Assembly (NCBI RefSeq): GCF_010645065.1
Contig: NZ_JAADZW010000001.1
Span: 558,001-622,000 of the forward strand
DNA: 64,000 nucleotides
Origin: Flavobacterium fluviatile
GTDB taxonomy: Bacteria; Bacteroidota; Bacteroidia; Flavobacteriales; Flavobacteriaceae
Reading direction: 5' to 3'
Positions 43,134-51,300 of this stretch are shown one piece after another. The notes beneath the pieces were generated by a model. That model was given only the letters and a program-made list of their open reading frames with translations, searched no databases and was not told the origin of the DNA. The number at the start of each line of letters is the position of its first letter. Positions within the stretch are counted from its first letter, which is position 1. The translations under genes were made by a program, and so were the position numbers.

Positions 43134-44237
43134 TTATTTAATGGCTACATCCCAGATTTTTGACAATCTTGATTTTCCTTTTGGTCCTGAAATGTCTAAA
43201 ACTACAACATATTTTCCGGCATCTTTATATTCATGAACCGGATTTTTTTCGGTAGAAAAACTTCCATCTCCAAAATCCCATTTGTATGATTCAATTTCGC
43301 CTACAGACTGATCGACGAAAGCTACCGTTCTTTTATTTTTATCAATTACATTAAAAGTCCATTTTGCACTGATATCCTTTTGAAATTGTTTTTCCAAAGG
43401 CATTAATTTAAAAGGAAGACTGTAAGATGCATTTCCATACATTTTATGCTCCTTTGAGAGATTCCAAAAGCCATTATTGTTTTCGTTATTCACATCGTCA
43501 TAATCGATAATTGCCCAACAGAGACCGATATTTTTGTTTTCTTCCAAAACAGACACTATTGCTCTGGACGGATCATTTCCCGCATAATCAAAAGGAGTAA
43601 TCCAGAATTCCAATATCAGTTTCCCTGATTCACCGGGTTTAAAATTATAGCTGCAAGCAGCATTCGCATACGGAAGTTCCTTAATCCAGGGCTGACTGCC
43701 CCAAACCATCGTCCAGTCTTTTCCTTCAGCAGGAGTGAAAATATGGTAGTTCTGAGCATGGACTCCGTGATACGAAAAATAAGCATCCATTGTATTTGTC
43801 AATGCAGGATTGGGATGAAACCTGTCTATAAACGGTCCGCCGGACTGGTCTGCATCAACAATAACTTCAAAAGTATCATTGTGAAGCCCCGGCAACGAAA
43901 AATCCCAGTAATCATCATAAGCTTCATATAAAAAATACAGACGGTTCAATCCTTTGACCCAGGCAACTTTTACGCTTACAGCTAAATTTTCAGGATTTGC
44001 TTTGGCGTGTTTTCCACTGTCTTCCCATACCTGATCCATCCCAACCGCATAACTTTCAGGAACCATTTTCCAGTCATCTGCTTTTCCGTCTATCGTTGGA
44101 ATTTTATTAGCCGGGAACTGAAAAACTTTAAAAGCCCTTGTATCTTGTGACCAGCATTGAAACAATGTGCAAAATAGTATAGCTCCAAAAAATGTGTTTT
44201 TTATATGAAATCTCATAAGTATATTTTTAAACTTCAC
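43134..44237 (-). CDS. Secreted CBM9-like and PKD domain protein
   Basis: 367 residues. The signal peptide is best explained from the inner ATG at 44216 (MRFHIKNTFFGAILFCTLFQ); the longer start at 44237 adds seven residues. Residues about 45-280 resemble a CBM9-type beta-sandwich (IPTIDGKADDWKMVPESY, DTFEVIVDADQSGG). Residues about 285-367 are a PKD domain (YKWDFGDGSFSTEKNPVHEY). I see no catalytic motif. It may bind sugar at the cell surface for the enzymes encoded beside it. Confidence 0.75.
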   Translation of the reverse strand: MKFKNILMRFHIKNTFFGAILFCTLFQCWSQDTRAFKVFQFPANKIPTIDGKADDWKMVPESYAVGMDQVWEDSGKHAKANPENLAVSVKVAWVKGLNRLYFLYEAYDDYWDFSLPGLHNDTFEVIVDADQSGGPFIDRFHPNPALTNTMDAYFSYHGVHAQNYHIFTPAEGKDWTMVWGSQPWIKELPYANAACSYNFKPGESGKLILEFWITPFDYAGNDPSRAIVSVLEENKNIGLCWAIIDYDDVNNENNNGFWNLSKEHKMYGNASYSLPFKLMPLEKQFQKDISAKWTFNVIDKNKRTVAFVDQSVGEIESYKWDFGDGSFSTEKNPVHEYKDAGKYVVVLDISGPKGKSRLSKIWDVAIK

Positions 44238-44303
44238 CTTATCATACTAAATCATAAAAGATTAACCTAAATCTGTTAGATGTTTTTTTTGATGATTAAT
44301 TTT

Positions 44304-44456
44304 CGTCAGTTCGAGTGAGCCCGATTTTTCATCGGGATTGTATCGAGAACAGAAAATTAATTTTCCGAAATGGTTCTCGATACACGTCACTTTGAGTGCG
44401 GAGCGTATCGAGAAGTTTTGTTCCGTTTCTCTACACAAAAAACACTCGAACTGACG
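44304..44456. repeat. 153-bp element with 14-bp terminal inverted repeats
   Basis: CGTCAGTTCGAGTG (44304-44317) and CACTCGAACTGACG (44443-44456) are exact complements. Inside are a small CCCGAT...ATCGGG hairpin and a TATCGAGAAC / GTTCTCGATA pair. The GTCAGTTCGAG core is shared with the hairpin array at 29399-29812, so the two are probably the same repeat family. Confidence 0.75.
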
Positions 44457-44480
44457 ATTTAATAGTTACAACCCAATGGA

Positions 44481-44795
44481 TTAATCTAAATGAAAAACTT
44501 CCTTCAGACCAATAGCGACTGGGGAATTATCAGGATTAGTCTCCATAATATCGCCCATATATGCCCACCACTTTTTCACAATAGGATGATTTGGCAGTAA
44601 ATCAAAATCGAAATCATCACTTATTTTTTGAACTGCAAAAAGAATTAGCGTTTCTTCATCCAGAAAAATACTGTAATCCTGTATGCCGGTTTCTGAAAGC
44701 AGACTTGCCAGTTCAGGCCAGATCTCGTCATGTCGCTTTTTGTATTCCGTTTCAAATCCCGGTTTTAATTTCATTTTAAAAGCATTTCTTACCAT
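44481..44795 (-). CDS. rhaM: L-rhamnose mutarotase
   Basis: 104 residues, the usual RhaM length. MKLKPGFETEYKKRHDEIWPEL carries the family His, with YSIFLDEETLILFA and HPIVKKWWAYMGDIM following (the C-terminal WW pair is characteristic). RhaM interconverts the alpha and beta anomers of L-rhamnose, feeding the isomerase. It lies within the PUL, not with the rha genes, 38 nt after a GH43-like gene. Confidence 0.93.
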   Translation of the reverse strand: MVRNAFKMKLKPGFETEYKKRHDEIWPELASLLSETGIQDYSIFLDEETLILFAVQKISDDFDFDLLPNHPIVKKWWAYMGDIMETNPDNSPVAIGLKEVFHLD

Positions 44796-44833
44796 AGTTT
44801 TTTTATTTTTTGAAGAGTATTTTCTAAAGATAT

Positions 44834-45904
44834 TTACATGATTTTGAAAATATACGAAGAGGCTGTTTCAAATTTTCCGCCTTGTGAAGCCGTGAATAAA
44901 TAAGTCGCTTTGCCGTTTTGAAATAATAACTGAGGGCGTTCTGCACGACCGTACCTGTTGAGATGTTTTGGCGCTTCGGGCTGATTAATATATTTATTTA
45001 ACGGCTGATACGATATTGAAGGATCAGACCAGTGAATTCCATCATTTGAGTCCATATAAAGTCCGTTGTCCTGTCCAAAAACACCCAAATCCCTTGCAAG
45101 CATTTTGAACTTTTTATCTTCATACCAGACAAAAGCATCCTCGCACTGCTTGTTATCTCCTAATTTTGAAAAATCAACAACCGGATTTCCTTCATATTTT
45201 TTATAAGGTCCTTCCAGAGATTTTGCTACTGCCAGTCCATATTTTCTGTTTCCTTTAATGGGGAACTTTGGATGCACATAATTTTCTGTATCCAATGATT
45301 TATAGTACAGCCAGTATTCACCGTTTGGATGTTTCAAAAAAGAAGGATTTGTGGTTAAAAGATCATCCCACGCACCTTCATTTCCCGGAAGCAGCAAAGG
45401 TTCATCCGGTCTTTTCCACGGACCGTAAAGAGAATCTGAAGTTGCCAATCCGATACGTTTGGTATTCATTTTACCATTGGAATTCCCCATAAAAAACAAT
45501 GCATATTTTCCGTCAACAAAATGAATACTGGGATTATGACAGGTTGTTGCATCCCAAAAACCTTCCCCACGCGGAGCGAGAACAGTGCTTACATATTCAT
45601 AAGGCCCTTCAGGTTGATCTGAAACAGCATGAGCGATTTCAGAACCGTTGATCCAGCCACTCATTGATTTAGACTTTTTCCAACGTGAAAAAAAGACATG
45701 AATTTTTCCATCAGGTCCTTCAATAGGACTATTGCACCATACATAGTAATCTTCAAATTCAAGTGCACGGCCTACTGGTTTAAGTTTTTTTTCAAAATCA
45801 GAAAGTTTCGGATCAATATGAAAACTATTGCTTCTGAGTGGAAACGGAAGACATAGCCCAATAAGAGCGAGTGAATTTCCAATTATGAATTTTCTTCTGT
45901 TCAT
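44834..45904 (-). CDS. Five-bladed beta-propeller glycosidase-like protein (GH43/GH117-like)
   Basis: 356 residues. The N-terminus MNRRKFIIGNSLALIGLC holds an Arg pair and a hydrophobic core, consistent with export. Propeller strands with typical aromatic and Asp positions are visible: EDYYVWCNSPIEGPDGKIHV, GFWDATTCHNPSIHFVDGKY, GAWDDLLTTNPSFLKHPNGE and CEDAFVWYEDKKFKML. The repeated NPS-H/K pattern and conserved Asp/Glu residues point to the GH43/62/117 superfold. I cannot name the family or substrate. It is probably co-transcribed with 45952-46959 and rhaM. Confidence 0.7.
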   Translation of the reverse strand: MNRRKFIIGNSLALIGLCLPFPLRSNSFHIDPKLSDFEKKLKPVGRALEFEDYYVWCNSPIEGPDGKIHVFFSRWKKSKSMSGWINGSEIAHAVSDQPEGPYEYVSTVLAPRGEGFWDATTCHNPSIHFVDGKYALFFMGNSNGKMNTKRIGLATSDSLYGPWKRPDEPLLLPGNEGAWDDLLTTNPSFLKHPNGEYWLYYKSLDTENYVHPKFPIKGNRKYGLAVAKSLEGPYKKYEGNPVVDFSKLGDNKQCEDAFVWYEDKKFKMLARDLGVFGQDNGLYMDSNDGIHWSDPSISYQPLNKYINQPEAPKHLNRYGRAERPQLLFQNGKATYLFTASQGGKFETASSYIFKIM

Positions 45905-45951
45905 TTTATTTTTAGATAAAATTAAATTTTCAATATTTTAAAGCAATTCAA

Positions 45952-46959
45952 TTAATGTTTTAAATTAATATACACCGGTTTATCCCTATTACAGAAGATT
46001 TCTCCATTATTATATTCTAATTCGGCCACCTGTATAGAACTTATTCTTGTTTCAAAATTGTCAATTCCTTTATTTTCAGATGTTCTTCCCGGATGGGTAA
46101 AATAAAATACGTAGGCTTTACCATCATTTACAACAACATCTGCATGTCCTCCAATTACTTTATCATCTGTTCCCGTTCCCGGAATTTGAAGAATGTTTTT
46201 CTCCTGCCTTTTCCAGTTTATAAAATCATCCGAAGAGAAAACAGCCAAACCTTTCCACGGGTCTGTAATCATCCAGTTTTTTCCTTTCCAGCTAAAAATT
46301 TTAGGGCCTTCTCCCCTGTCTTTTACGACTTTTTTTCCGCTGTCTGTCCAATGGTACAAATCTTTGCTGTCTGCATAATAAATTGATTTTCCATCATTTT
46401 CATTGTTGTAATACATGCGCCAGTTTCCATCAGGCAATTGAAAAACTGAAGCATCAATGCAACGCTCTGAAGCCAGTTTTAGCTGTGATTCAAATTTCCA
46501 GTCAATTAGATTTTTACTTGTCAGGTGCACAATATATCTTGGATGTTTCCAATCTTCAAAAATACCCGGAACAATTGTCAGGTACATATGATATTTGTTC
46601 TTATGCTTAATGACTTCCGGAGCCCAATACGTAACGTCTGCAATTGTATAGCCAATATTGCAATTGGTTTTATATTTCCAGTGTGCCCCGTCTTCTGATT
46701 CGGCAATACCAATAGGAGTTCCGTGTACCCAGCTTACGCCGTTTCCTCCAATATTGGCTCTTCGGTTGGTATAAAACATCAGCCATTTTTTGTCCTTGTT
46801 ACTCCAAATAATGGTAGGATCGGCTGCTCCGTCAAAAATAGGATCCCGATATAAAGGTTTGTCAGCTATTTCATTTTTTACTTGCTGAGCAAAAGCAGAA
46901 AGGCAAAATAAAAGGGATAAAAAAACTATTTTTTTGAAGTTTACGAAGGTCAATTTCAT
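45952..46959 (-). CDS. GH43-like five-bladed beta-propeller enzyme
   Basis: 335 residues from ATG 46959 (MKLTFVNFKKIVFLSLLFCL), giving a clean signal peptide ending SAFAQ. A second in-frame ATG at 46983 lies inside the -7 promoter element, so it is not used. Propeller motifs: FDGAADPTIIWSNKDKKWLM (the D-P near the first catalytic Asp), TYWAPEVIKHKNKYHMYL, IDASVFQLPDGNWRMYY, and GGHADVVVNDGKAYVFY. This is the layout of GH43-type enzymes (arabinosidases, galactosidases). Substrate unknown. The first gene of a unit that runs through rhaM. Confidence 0.75.
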   Translation of the reverse strand: MKLTFVNFKKIVFLSLLFCLSAFAQQVKNEIADKPLYRDPIFDGAADPTIIWSNKDKKWLMFYTNRRANIGGNGVSWVHGTPIGIAESEDGAHWKYKTNCNIGYTIADVTYWAPEVIKHKNKYHMYLTIVPGIFEDWKHPRYIVHLTSKNLIDWKFESQLKLASERCIDASVFQLPDGNWRMYYNNENDGKSIYYADSKDLYHWTDSGKKVVKDRGEGPKIFSWKGKNWMITDPWKGLAVFSSDDFINWKRQEKNILQIPGTGTDDKVIGGHADVVVNDGKAYVFYFTHPGRTSENKGIDNFETRISSIQVAELEYNNGEIFCNRDKPVYINLKH

Positions 46960-46980
46960 GAAAATAAAATAGGTTAATTT

Positions 46981-47026
46981 CAAATATATCTATTTATTGT
47001 CCGAATACTATCCTGTGCTATACTGC
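46981..47026 (-). promoter_or_regulatory. Activator box and promoter of the GH43-like/rhaM unit
   Basis: Plus-strand TATCCTGT (47009-47016) and TATACTGC (47019-47026). Exactly 20 bp to a perfect -7, TATATTTG on the minus strand (46988-46981). The ATG at 46959 follows about 22 nt later. The rest of 46960-47279 holds a short ATTAGTGATTAGC inverted repeat near 47065-47105 and the relic listed next. Confidence 0.75.
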
Positions 47027-47141
47027 AGTTTTTAAGCATAAAAAGAGTGATTCGTACTTAGTCATTAGTGATTAGCTTTTCTTTTAGCTATCTTCACTAA
47101 TCACTCAGTACTAACAACTTAATAATTAATACTTTACGATA

Positions 47142-47213
47142 TTATTTTTTAATCAAAATTTTAAGCGTTTTAGTTCCTTCTTCACTAATTATTTTTAGAA
47201 CTACACTCCGTGA
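47142..47213 (-). pseudogene. Possible C-terminal relic of a secreted enzyme
   Basis: A 23-codon open tail reading ...SVVLKIISEEGTKTLKILIKK then TAA. It has no start codon and begins directly after an in-frame stop. Such Lys-rich, beta-strand endings are common in secreted Bacteroidota glycosidases. It may be what remains of a gene deleted downstream of the SASA gene. Weak evidence from composition only. Confidence 0.3.
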
Positions 47214-47279
47214 TTACGGATAGAAATACTGGATATTCTGATGAAACAAGAGCACTTTATAAAGTAACTTCGTTTTTAA

Positions 47280-48785
47280 TTACCAGTCATCTGTACGAAA
47301 AGGCGATGCAGGTAAATTTTCGGCATTAAATAAATTAGGTTCAGGCACTGCTTTCCATGCAAAACGAACCGCTTTTGGATTTTTTACTTTTTCAGAAGAA
47401 ACGATAATCGTCTTACCGTCTATTTTTGCAAAAGCCGGATAATAAACTTGATCATCTCCGGCAATTTCAAATTCTTTTAAATCTCCAGTTGTTTTTTTGA
47501 ACCCTGAATCAGCATAATCAAAAAACAACTGAATCTTATCTTTTTTGATTTTCATATGATTATAAATTGGTCCTGAATACACCAATTTATTTTCGTTATA
47601 TGTTTTTGCCATAGCTATCAGTGCCAGTCTGTGCCCTACAGTTTGTTTGTCAATTGGATGAATATTATTAGCATCTCCAACATCAGTAGTAACTGCCATC
47701 CCGCTATTGGGTATTGCTTTTAACGATAATAATTGCGCTTCCCTAATCTCCGGAGTCTGTCCTTTATGAGGCGTAATCTGAACATAATAAAAAGGGAAAT
47801 CACCCTGTTTCCAGTCGTTTCTCCAGTTTTTTACCATAGCAGGAAATAAAGTCTGATACAATTTTGCCTTACCCGAATTACTTTCGCCCTGATACCAGAT
47901 TACACCTTTCATTGTATAATTGATTAATGGGTGTAACATAGCATTATAAAGGACATACGAAGTTTTATTAGCTTCTTTTTTAGGCTTTTTAAGTTCCGTT
48001 TTTAAAGTATTGCCAGCCAGTTTTTCATTTTTTATATTTAAATAATAGGCTTCTAATTTTTCCTGATATATTTTTTCGTTTTTGGCATCTTCTTCCAAAA
48101 TGGTTAAAAACTCCGGATTTTCTTCCAGAACATCCTGAGAAGTCCAGGCTTCTGCTTTTGTTCCGCCCCATGAAGAAGAAATCAGACCAATCGGGATTTT
48201 TAATTTCTGATACAACTCTCTCCCATAAAAATAAGCTACTGCAGAAAACGTTTTTATAGTCTCAGGAGAGCATGCAGCCCATCTTCCGCTAACATCATCA
48301 AGCGGTTTCGGAGAAGCATTTGTCAATACAGTAAACAACCTGATATTTGGAAAATTCGCTTTTCCGATTTCTTCTTCATAATTTTTAACTCCAGTTTTCC
48401 ATGTACCATCTTCCTTCCCAACCGGAAAATACATATTCGACTGGCCGGAACAAATCCAGACCTCGCCAATAAGGACATTATTAAGAACAATTTTGTTTGA
48501 AGCATTAATGGTTATGGAATATGCTTTCTCGCTTCCCTGTGGGGTATCTATTGCTATTTTCCAGTTTCCTGTTGAATTCGCAATGACTTCTACTGAAGCA
48601 TTTTGCCAGCCTAACTGGATATTTATTTTTTCGTTTGGAGATGCCCATCCCCATAAATTAACTTTTGCATTTTGCTGCAAAACCATATTATCACTAACCA
48701 AAGCCGGCAGTTTAACCTGGGCTTTTATAGAAAATGAAACGCTAAAAAAAATTAAAAATAAAAACTGATTTCGTATGAAATTCAT
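47280..48785 (-). CDS. Sialate O-acetylesterase-like (SASA domain) carbohydrate esterase
   Basis: 501 residues with signal peptide (MNFIRNQFLFLIFFSVSFSIKA). It opens LPALVSDNMVLQQNAKVNLW, then GEVWICSGQSNMYFPVG with the catalytic Ser of GQSNM, GVIWYQGESN, and DVGDANNIHPIDKQ with the Asp/His pair. The family name comes from sialate esterases, but members in pectin and xylan PULs remove acetyl groups from plant glycans (CE20-like). It has its own activator box and lies between the SusC/D operon and the GH43-like unit. Confidence 0.9.
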   Translation of the reverse strand: MNFIRNQFLFLIFFSVSFSIKAQVKLPALVSDNMVLQQNAKVNLWGWASPNEKINIQLGWQNASVEVIANSTGNWKIAIDTPQGSEKAYSITINASNKIVLNNVLIGEVWICSGQSNMYFPVGKEDGTWKTGVKNYEEEIGKANFPNIRLFTVLTNASPKPLDDVSGRWAACSPETIKTFSAVAYFYGRELYQKLKIPIGLISSSWGGTKAEAWTSQDVLEENPEFLTILEEDAKNEKIYQEKLEAYYLNIKNEKLAGNTLKTELKKPKKEANKTSYVLYNAMLHPLINYTMKGVIWYQGESNSGKAKLYQTLFPAMVKNWRNDWKQGDFPFYYVQITPHKGQTPEIREAQLLSLKAIPNSGMAVTTDVGDANNIHPIDKQTVGHRLALIAMAKTYNENKLVYSGPIYNHMKIKKDKIQLFFDYADSGFKKTTGDLKEFEIAGDDQVYYPAFAKIDGKTIIVSSEKVKNPKAVRFAWKAVPEPNLFNAENLPASPFRTDDW

Positions 48786-48811
48786 GGGTTCAAAATTTAA
48801 TGTTACAAACT

Positions 48812-48857
48812 TAAAAGTAAGCGACTCAAAGAATAAAGCTATCCTGTGCTACCCTGT
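48812..48857 (-). promoter_or_regulatory. Activator box and promoter of the SASA esterase gene
   Basis: Plus-strand TATCCTGT (48840-48847) and TACCCTGT (48850-48857). Exactly 20 bp to TACTTTTA (48819-48812 on the minus strand), a near -7. Confidence 0.7.
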
Positions 48858-48872
48858 TTATTATAGATTGTA

Positions 48873-48975
48873 AAATAAAAAAAGGGCAAAACTATGTCAT
48901 GCCCTTTAAAATTAAAACCACTTAATTTTTTTTATCAATTACCATTAAATTCCCAAACTATATTTTGAAAGATTT
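48873..48975 (-). ncRNA. Candidate ~100-nt small RNA under the PUL activator box
   Basis: A promoter with a perfect -7 and the standard activator box (48982-49027) predicts a transcript start near 48975. About 70 nt later comes a strong intrinsic terminator: AAAGGGCA / TGCCCTTT (48881-48888 with 48900-48907) followed on the minus strand by TTTTATTTTA. No gene lies between. The longest ORF is a 7-codon ATG GTA ATT GAT... stop. The unit lies after the susD terminator and before the separate SASA promoter, so it stands alone. An alternative is an attenuator leader for the SASA gene. The start site is predicted, not shown. Confidence 0.55.
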
Positions 48976-48981
48976 AATGTT

Positions 48982-49027
48982 CAAATTTATTGATTGCATC
49001 TCTCTTAACAATCCTGTTGCACCCTGC
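48982..49027 (-). promoter_or_regulatory. Activator box and promoter of the candidate sRNA
   Basis: Plus-strand AATCCTGT (49010-49017) and CACCCTGC (49020-49027). Exactly 20 bp to TAAATTTG (48989-48982 on the minus strand), a perfect -7. There is no coding gene within reach except past the terminator at 48881-48907. Confidence 0.65.
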
Positions 49028-49090
49028 TTTACATAAAAAAAGATTAGCACATTAATAAAAAAGATCTCCTGATTTTGTCTTATACTGTAT

Positions 49091-49119
49091 AAACAAAAAC
49101 CGCCTCAGTTGAGGCGGTT
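49091..49119 (-). terminator. Intrinsic terminator after susD
   Basis: AACCGCCTCA (49098-49107) pairs perfectly with TGAGGCGGTT (49110-49119), with a 2-nt loop in a compact hairpin, followed on the minus strand by TTTTGTTT. It lies about 30 nt past the susD stop codon. Confidence 0.85.
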
Positions 49120-49149
49120 AAAAAACAATTTATAGAAATGGGGCAAAAA

Positions 49150-51255
49150 TTAATAACCTGGGTTTTGCCATGCAGCTTTTTGAGCAGGAGTTAAATTTGT
49201 TCCATCTGCATTCGTCAAAACATCAATGAATGTTTGAGGAATAGGACGCAATTCGTGTTTGTTTGCAGTAATCATTGGGGCAGCTTCAGTATTAAATGCT
49301 TTAGCGCGTTTAATTAATGTCCCTGTACGGGAAAGTGTTTCCCAACGCTGAAATTCACCTAATAACTCACGACTGCGCTCATTAAGGATAAAATGCAATG
49401 CACGCTCATAGTCACTTCCAGCTCCAACCTTAGTAAGAACTGCCTCATCTTCAGCTGGCAAGTTAGCAGGAAAAGTTGTCAGTCTCAAATTTGAAGCAGC
49501 AGTCGTAACGGCTACGCCTGGATTAGATAAATAGTAGGTATTCATATCTAAATTTGCATTTATAAAATTTGTTGCCAAAGTACCAGTGTTTAACGGATTG
49601 GTTTTAAAAGCCTGTGAACCATCACTGTAATAAGATCTGTTTTCTCCATTTTTCCATTGCGCTCTTTCCCTCACAGTATTGATGTCTTTCATTGCATTTC
49701 CATAATCCCCCTGACGTACATAACATTCTGCACGTAATAAATACGTTTCAGCAAGACGTGCCATAATACCATCACGATTAGAATTTGCTCTTTCTCCGGT
49801 ACGTGATCCACAATCTGTTTTATTGATACCAGCAAAGAAATTACAAACAGTTGTCGTTCCAAAATTTGGCGCTACATAAGTTCCGTTTTGATACAAAACT
49901 AACGAATTTGGCACAAATTGACCGGTTTTACTTGTCAGACTACCTGCAGTTGGAGTTTGCCTGTTTCCTATAGTCCATTCAGGTAAACGTCCTGCGTCAT
50001 CTTTCCAGTTTGGTCCCTGAGCAGAAGCACCAAATTTATAAGAATTATAAGTGTTGTCATTTTTAGTGTTCAAAATCATCACAATACCCGGATCACCTAA
50101 TTTAACTCCATTTGGATTTGGTGTCCTTACACTTGTAACACCATACACTGTTTTAAAGGTCTTCCACATACGTGCATCATTTACATGATCATAAACTGCA
50201 TAAGAGTATTCAGTAGGACGACAACGCTGAAAATCCATAGCACCTATCCATACACCACGTGTAACCCAGCCTCCTGAAAAATTAGAAAACTGAGGTGTAA
50301 AAAAACTAAATGTACGGTTTTCAAAACGACCTGCAGTAGCTGCATCTCCATTAAAACCTGCCGACATTAAAATCTCACTTAACTGCTCATTCGCATTGTC
50401 AATTCCTGTCCAATTTGCATAAAGATCACTATAATTTGGTGTTAATACACCTCGTGCACCAATAGCATAGGTACAAGCATCAACTGCCTCTTTTAAATCC
50501 GCATCCTTATAAGAACTATTCCATGCATTATTACGTTCAGAAACACGGAACAACAAAGCTTTTGCAAGAAAATGTGCTGCAGTTGCTTTGGTCCAGGTAA
50601 TGCCTTTACCATACGTATAAACTTCACCCTCAAAAAGAGAATAAGCATTACGAAAATCAGATATCACCTGCTCCCAACATTGTTCCGCGGTTGCACGATC
50701 ATAATTTCGAACAACAACACCTTCTAAAGGCTCAGTTTGAAGAGCAACACTACCATATTGAGCCGTTAACTTATAATAATTAAAGCCTCTTAAAAAATAA
50801 GCATGTGCCAGACAACGGTTTCGAATCTTTAAATCAGTAATTACTGTTGGTGCTTTAGCAATAATAGTATTAGCAGATGCGATACCATAATACATTTGGT
50901 CCCAAAGATCTGCTGGACTCGTAGCATTACCGTTAGCTGCCCCAGTAGCAACAGTAGAGCCAGCCGGGTTCAAACGACTATCGTACTTATTCCACATTTC
51001 ATTCGTGAGATCGTTTGCATTCGTAAATTCATCAGTTCCATAAAGCGTAGTACCATAAGACCACTCAAAAGCAAAGTGCCAGCGAATATTGCCATATAGC
51101 GATACAGTCAGGGCCTGCAATCCTTCCGGTGTATCAAAATAAGCTGTCGAAAAAGCATTTGTTTGTTCTTCGTCCAGAAAATCTTCCGAACAGGAGCTAA
51201 AAAACAATCCAGTCATTAACAAAAGACCGATTCCTATATTTTTAATATTATTCAT
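49150..51255 (-). CDS. susD: SusD/RagB family outer-membrane glycan-binding lipoprotein
   Basis: 701 residues from ATG 51255 (MNNIKNIGIGLLLMTGLFFS), with lipobox FFSSC followed by SEDFLDE. An in-frame ATG at 51282 would add nine residues. The family layout is visible: TPEGLQALTVSLYGNI, ANTIIAKAP, YFLRGFNYYKL (tetratricopeptide-like helices), RLAETYLLRAECYVRQGD and the C-terminal RSRELLGEFQRWETLSRTG. At about 700 residues it is longer than the usual 500-600. It binds the glycan on the cell surface and caps the SusC transporter. It follows susC by 45 nt and is followed by a terminator. Confidence 0.95.
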   Translation of the reverse strand: MNNIKNIGIGLLLMTGLFFSSCSEDFLDEEQTNAFSTAYFDTPEGLQALTVSLYGNIRWHFAFEWSYGTTLYGTDEFTNANDLTNEMWNKYDSRLNPAGSTVATGAANGNATSPADLWDQMYYGIASANTIIAKAPTVITDLKIRNRCLAHAYFLRGFNYYKLTAQYGSVALQTEPLEGVVVRNYDRATAEQCWEQVISDFRNAYSLFEGEVYTYGKGITWTKATAAHFLAKALLFRVSERNNAWNSSYKDADLKEAVDACTYAIGARGVLTPNYSDLYANWTGIDNANEQLSEILMSAGFNGDAATAGRFENRTFSFFTPQFSNFSGGWVTRGVWIGAMDFQRCRPTEYSYAVYDHVNDARMWKTFKTVYGVTSVRTPNPNGVKLGDPGIVMILNTKNDNTYNSYKFGASAQGPNWKDDAGRLPEWTIGNRQTPTAGSLTSKTGQFVPNSLVLYQNGTYVAPNFGTTTVCNFFAGINKTDCGSRTGERANSNRDGIMARLAETYLLRAECYVRQGDYGNAMKDINTVRERAQWKNGENRSYYSDGSQAFKTNPLNTGTLATNFINANLDMNTYYLSNPGVAVTTAASNLRLTTFPANLPAEDEAVLTKVGAGSDYERALHFILNERSRELLGEFQRWETLSRTGTLIKRAKAFNTEAAPMITANKHELRPIPQTFIDVLTNADGTNLTPAQKAAWQNPGY

Positions 51256-51300
51256 TTTTATACTTTTATTGTTATATTTCAATTACTTACAAATATATTA

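Noticed and set aside
49081..49088. TATACTGT half-box just past susD
   Set aside because: No partner repeat and no -7; it lies next to the terminator and is probably chance.
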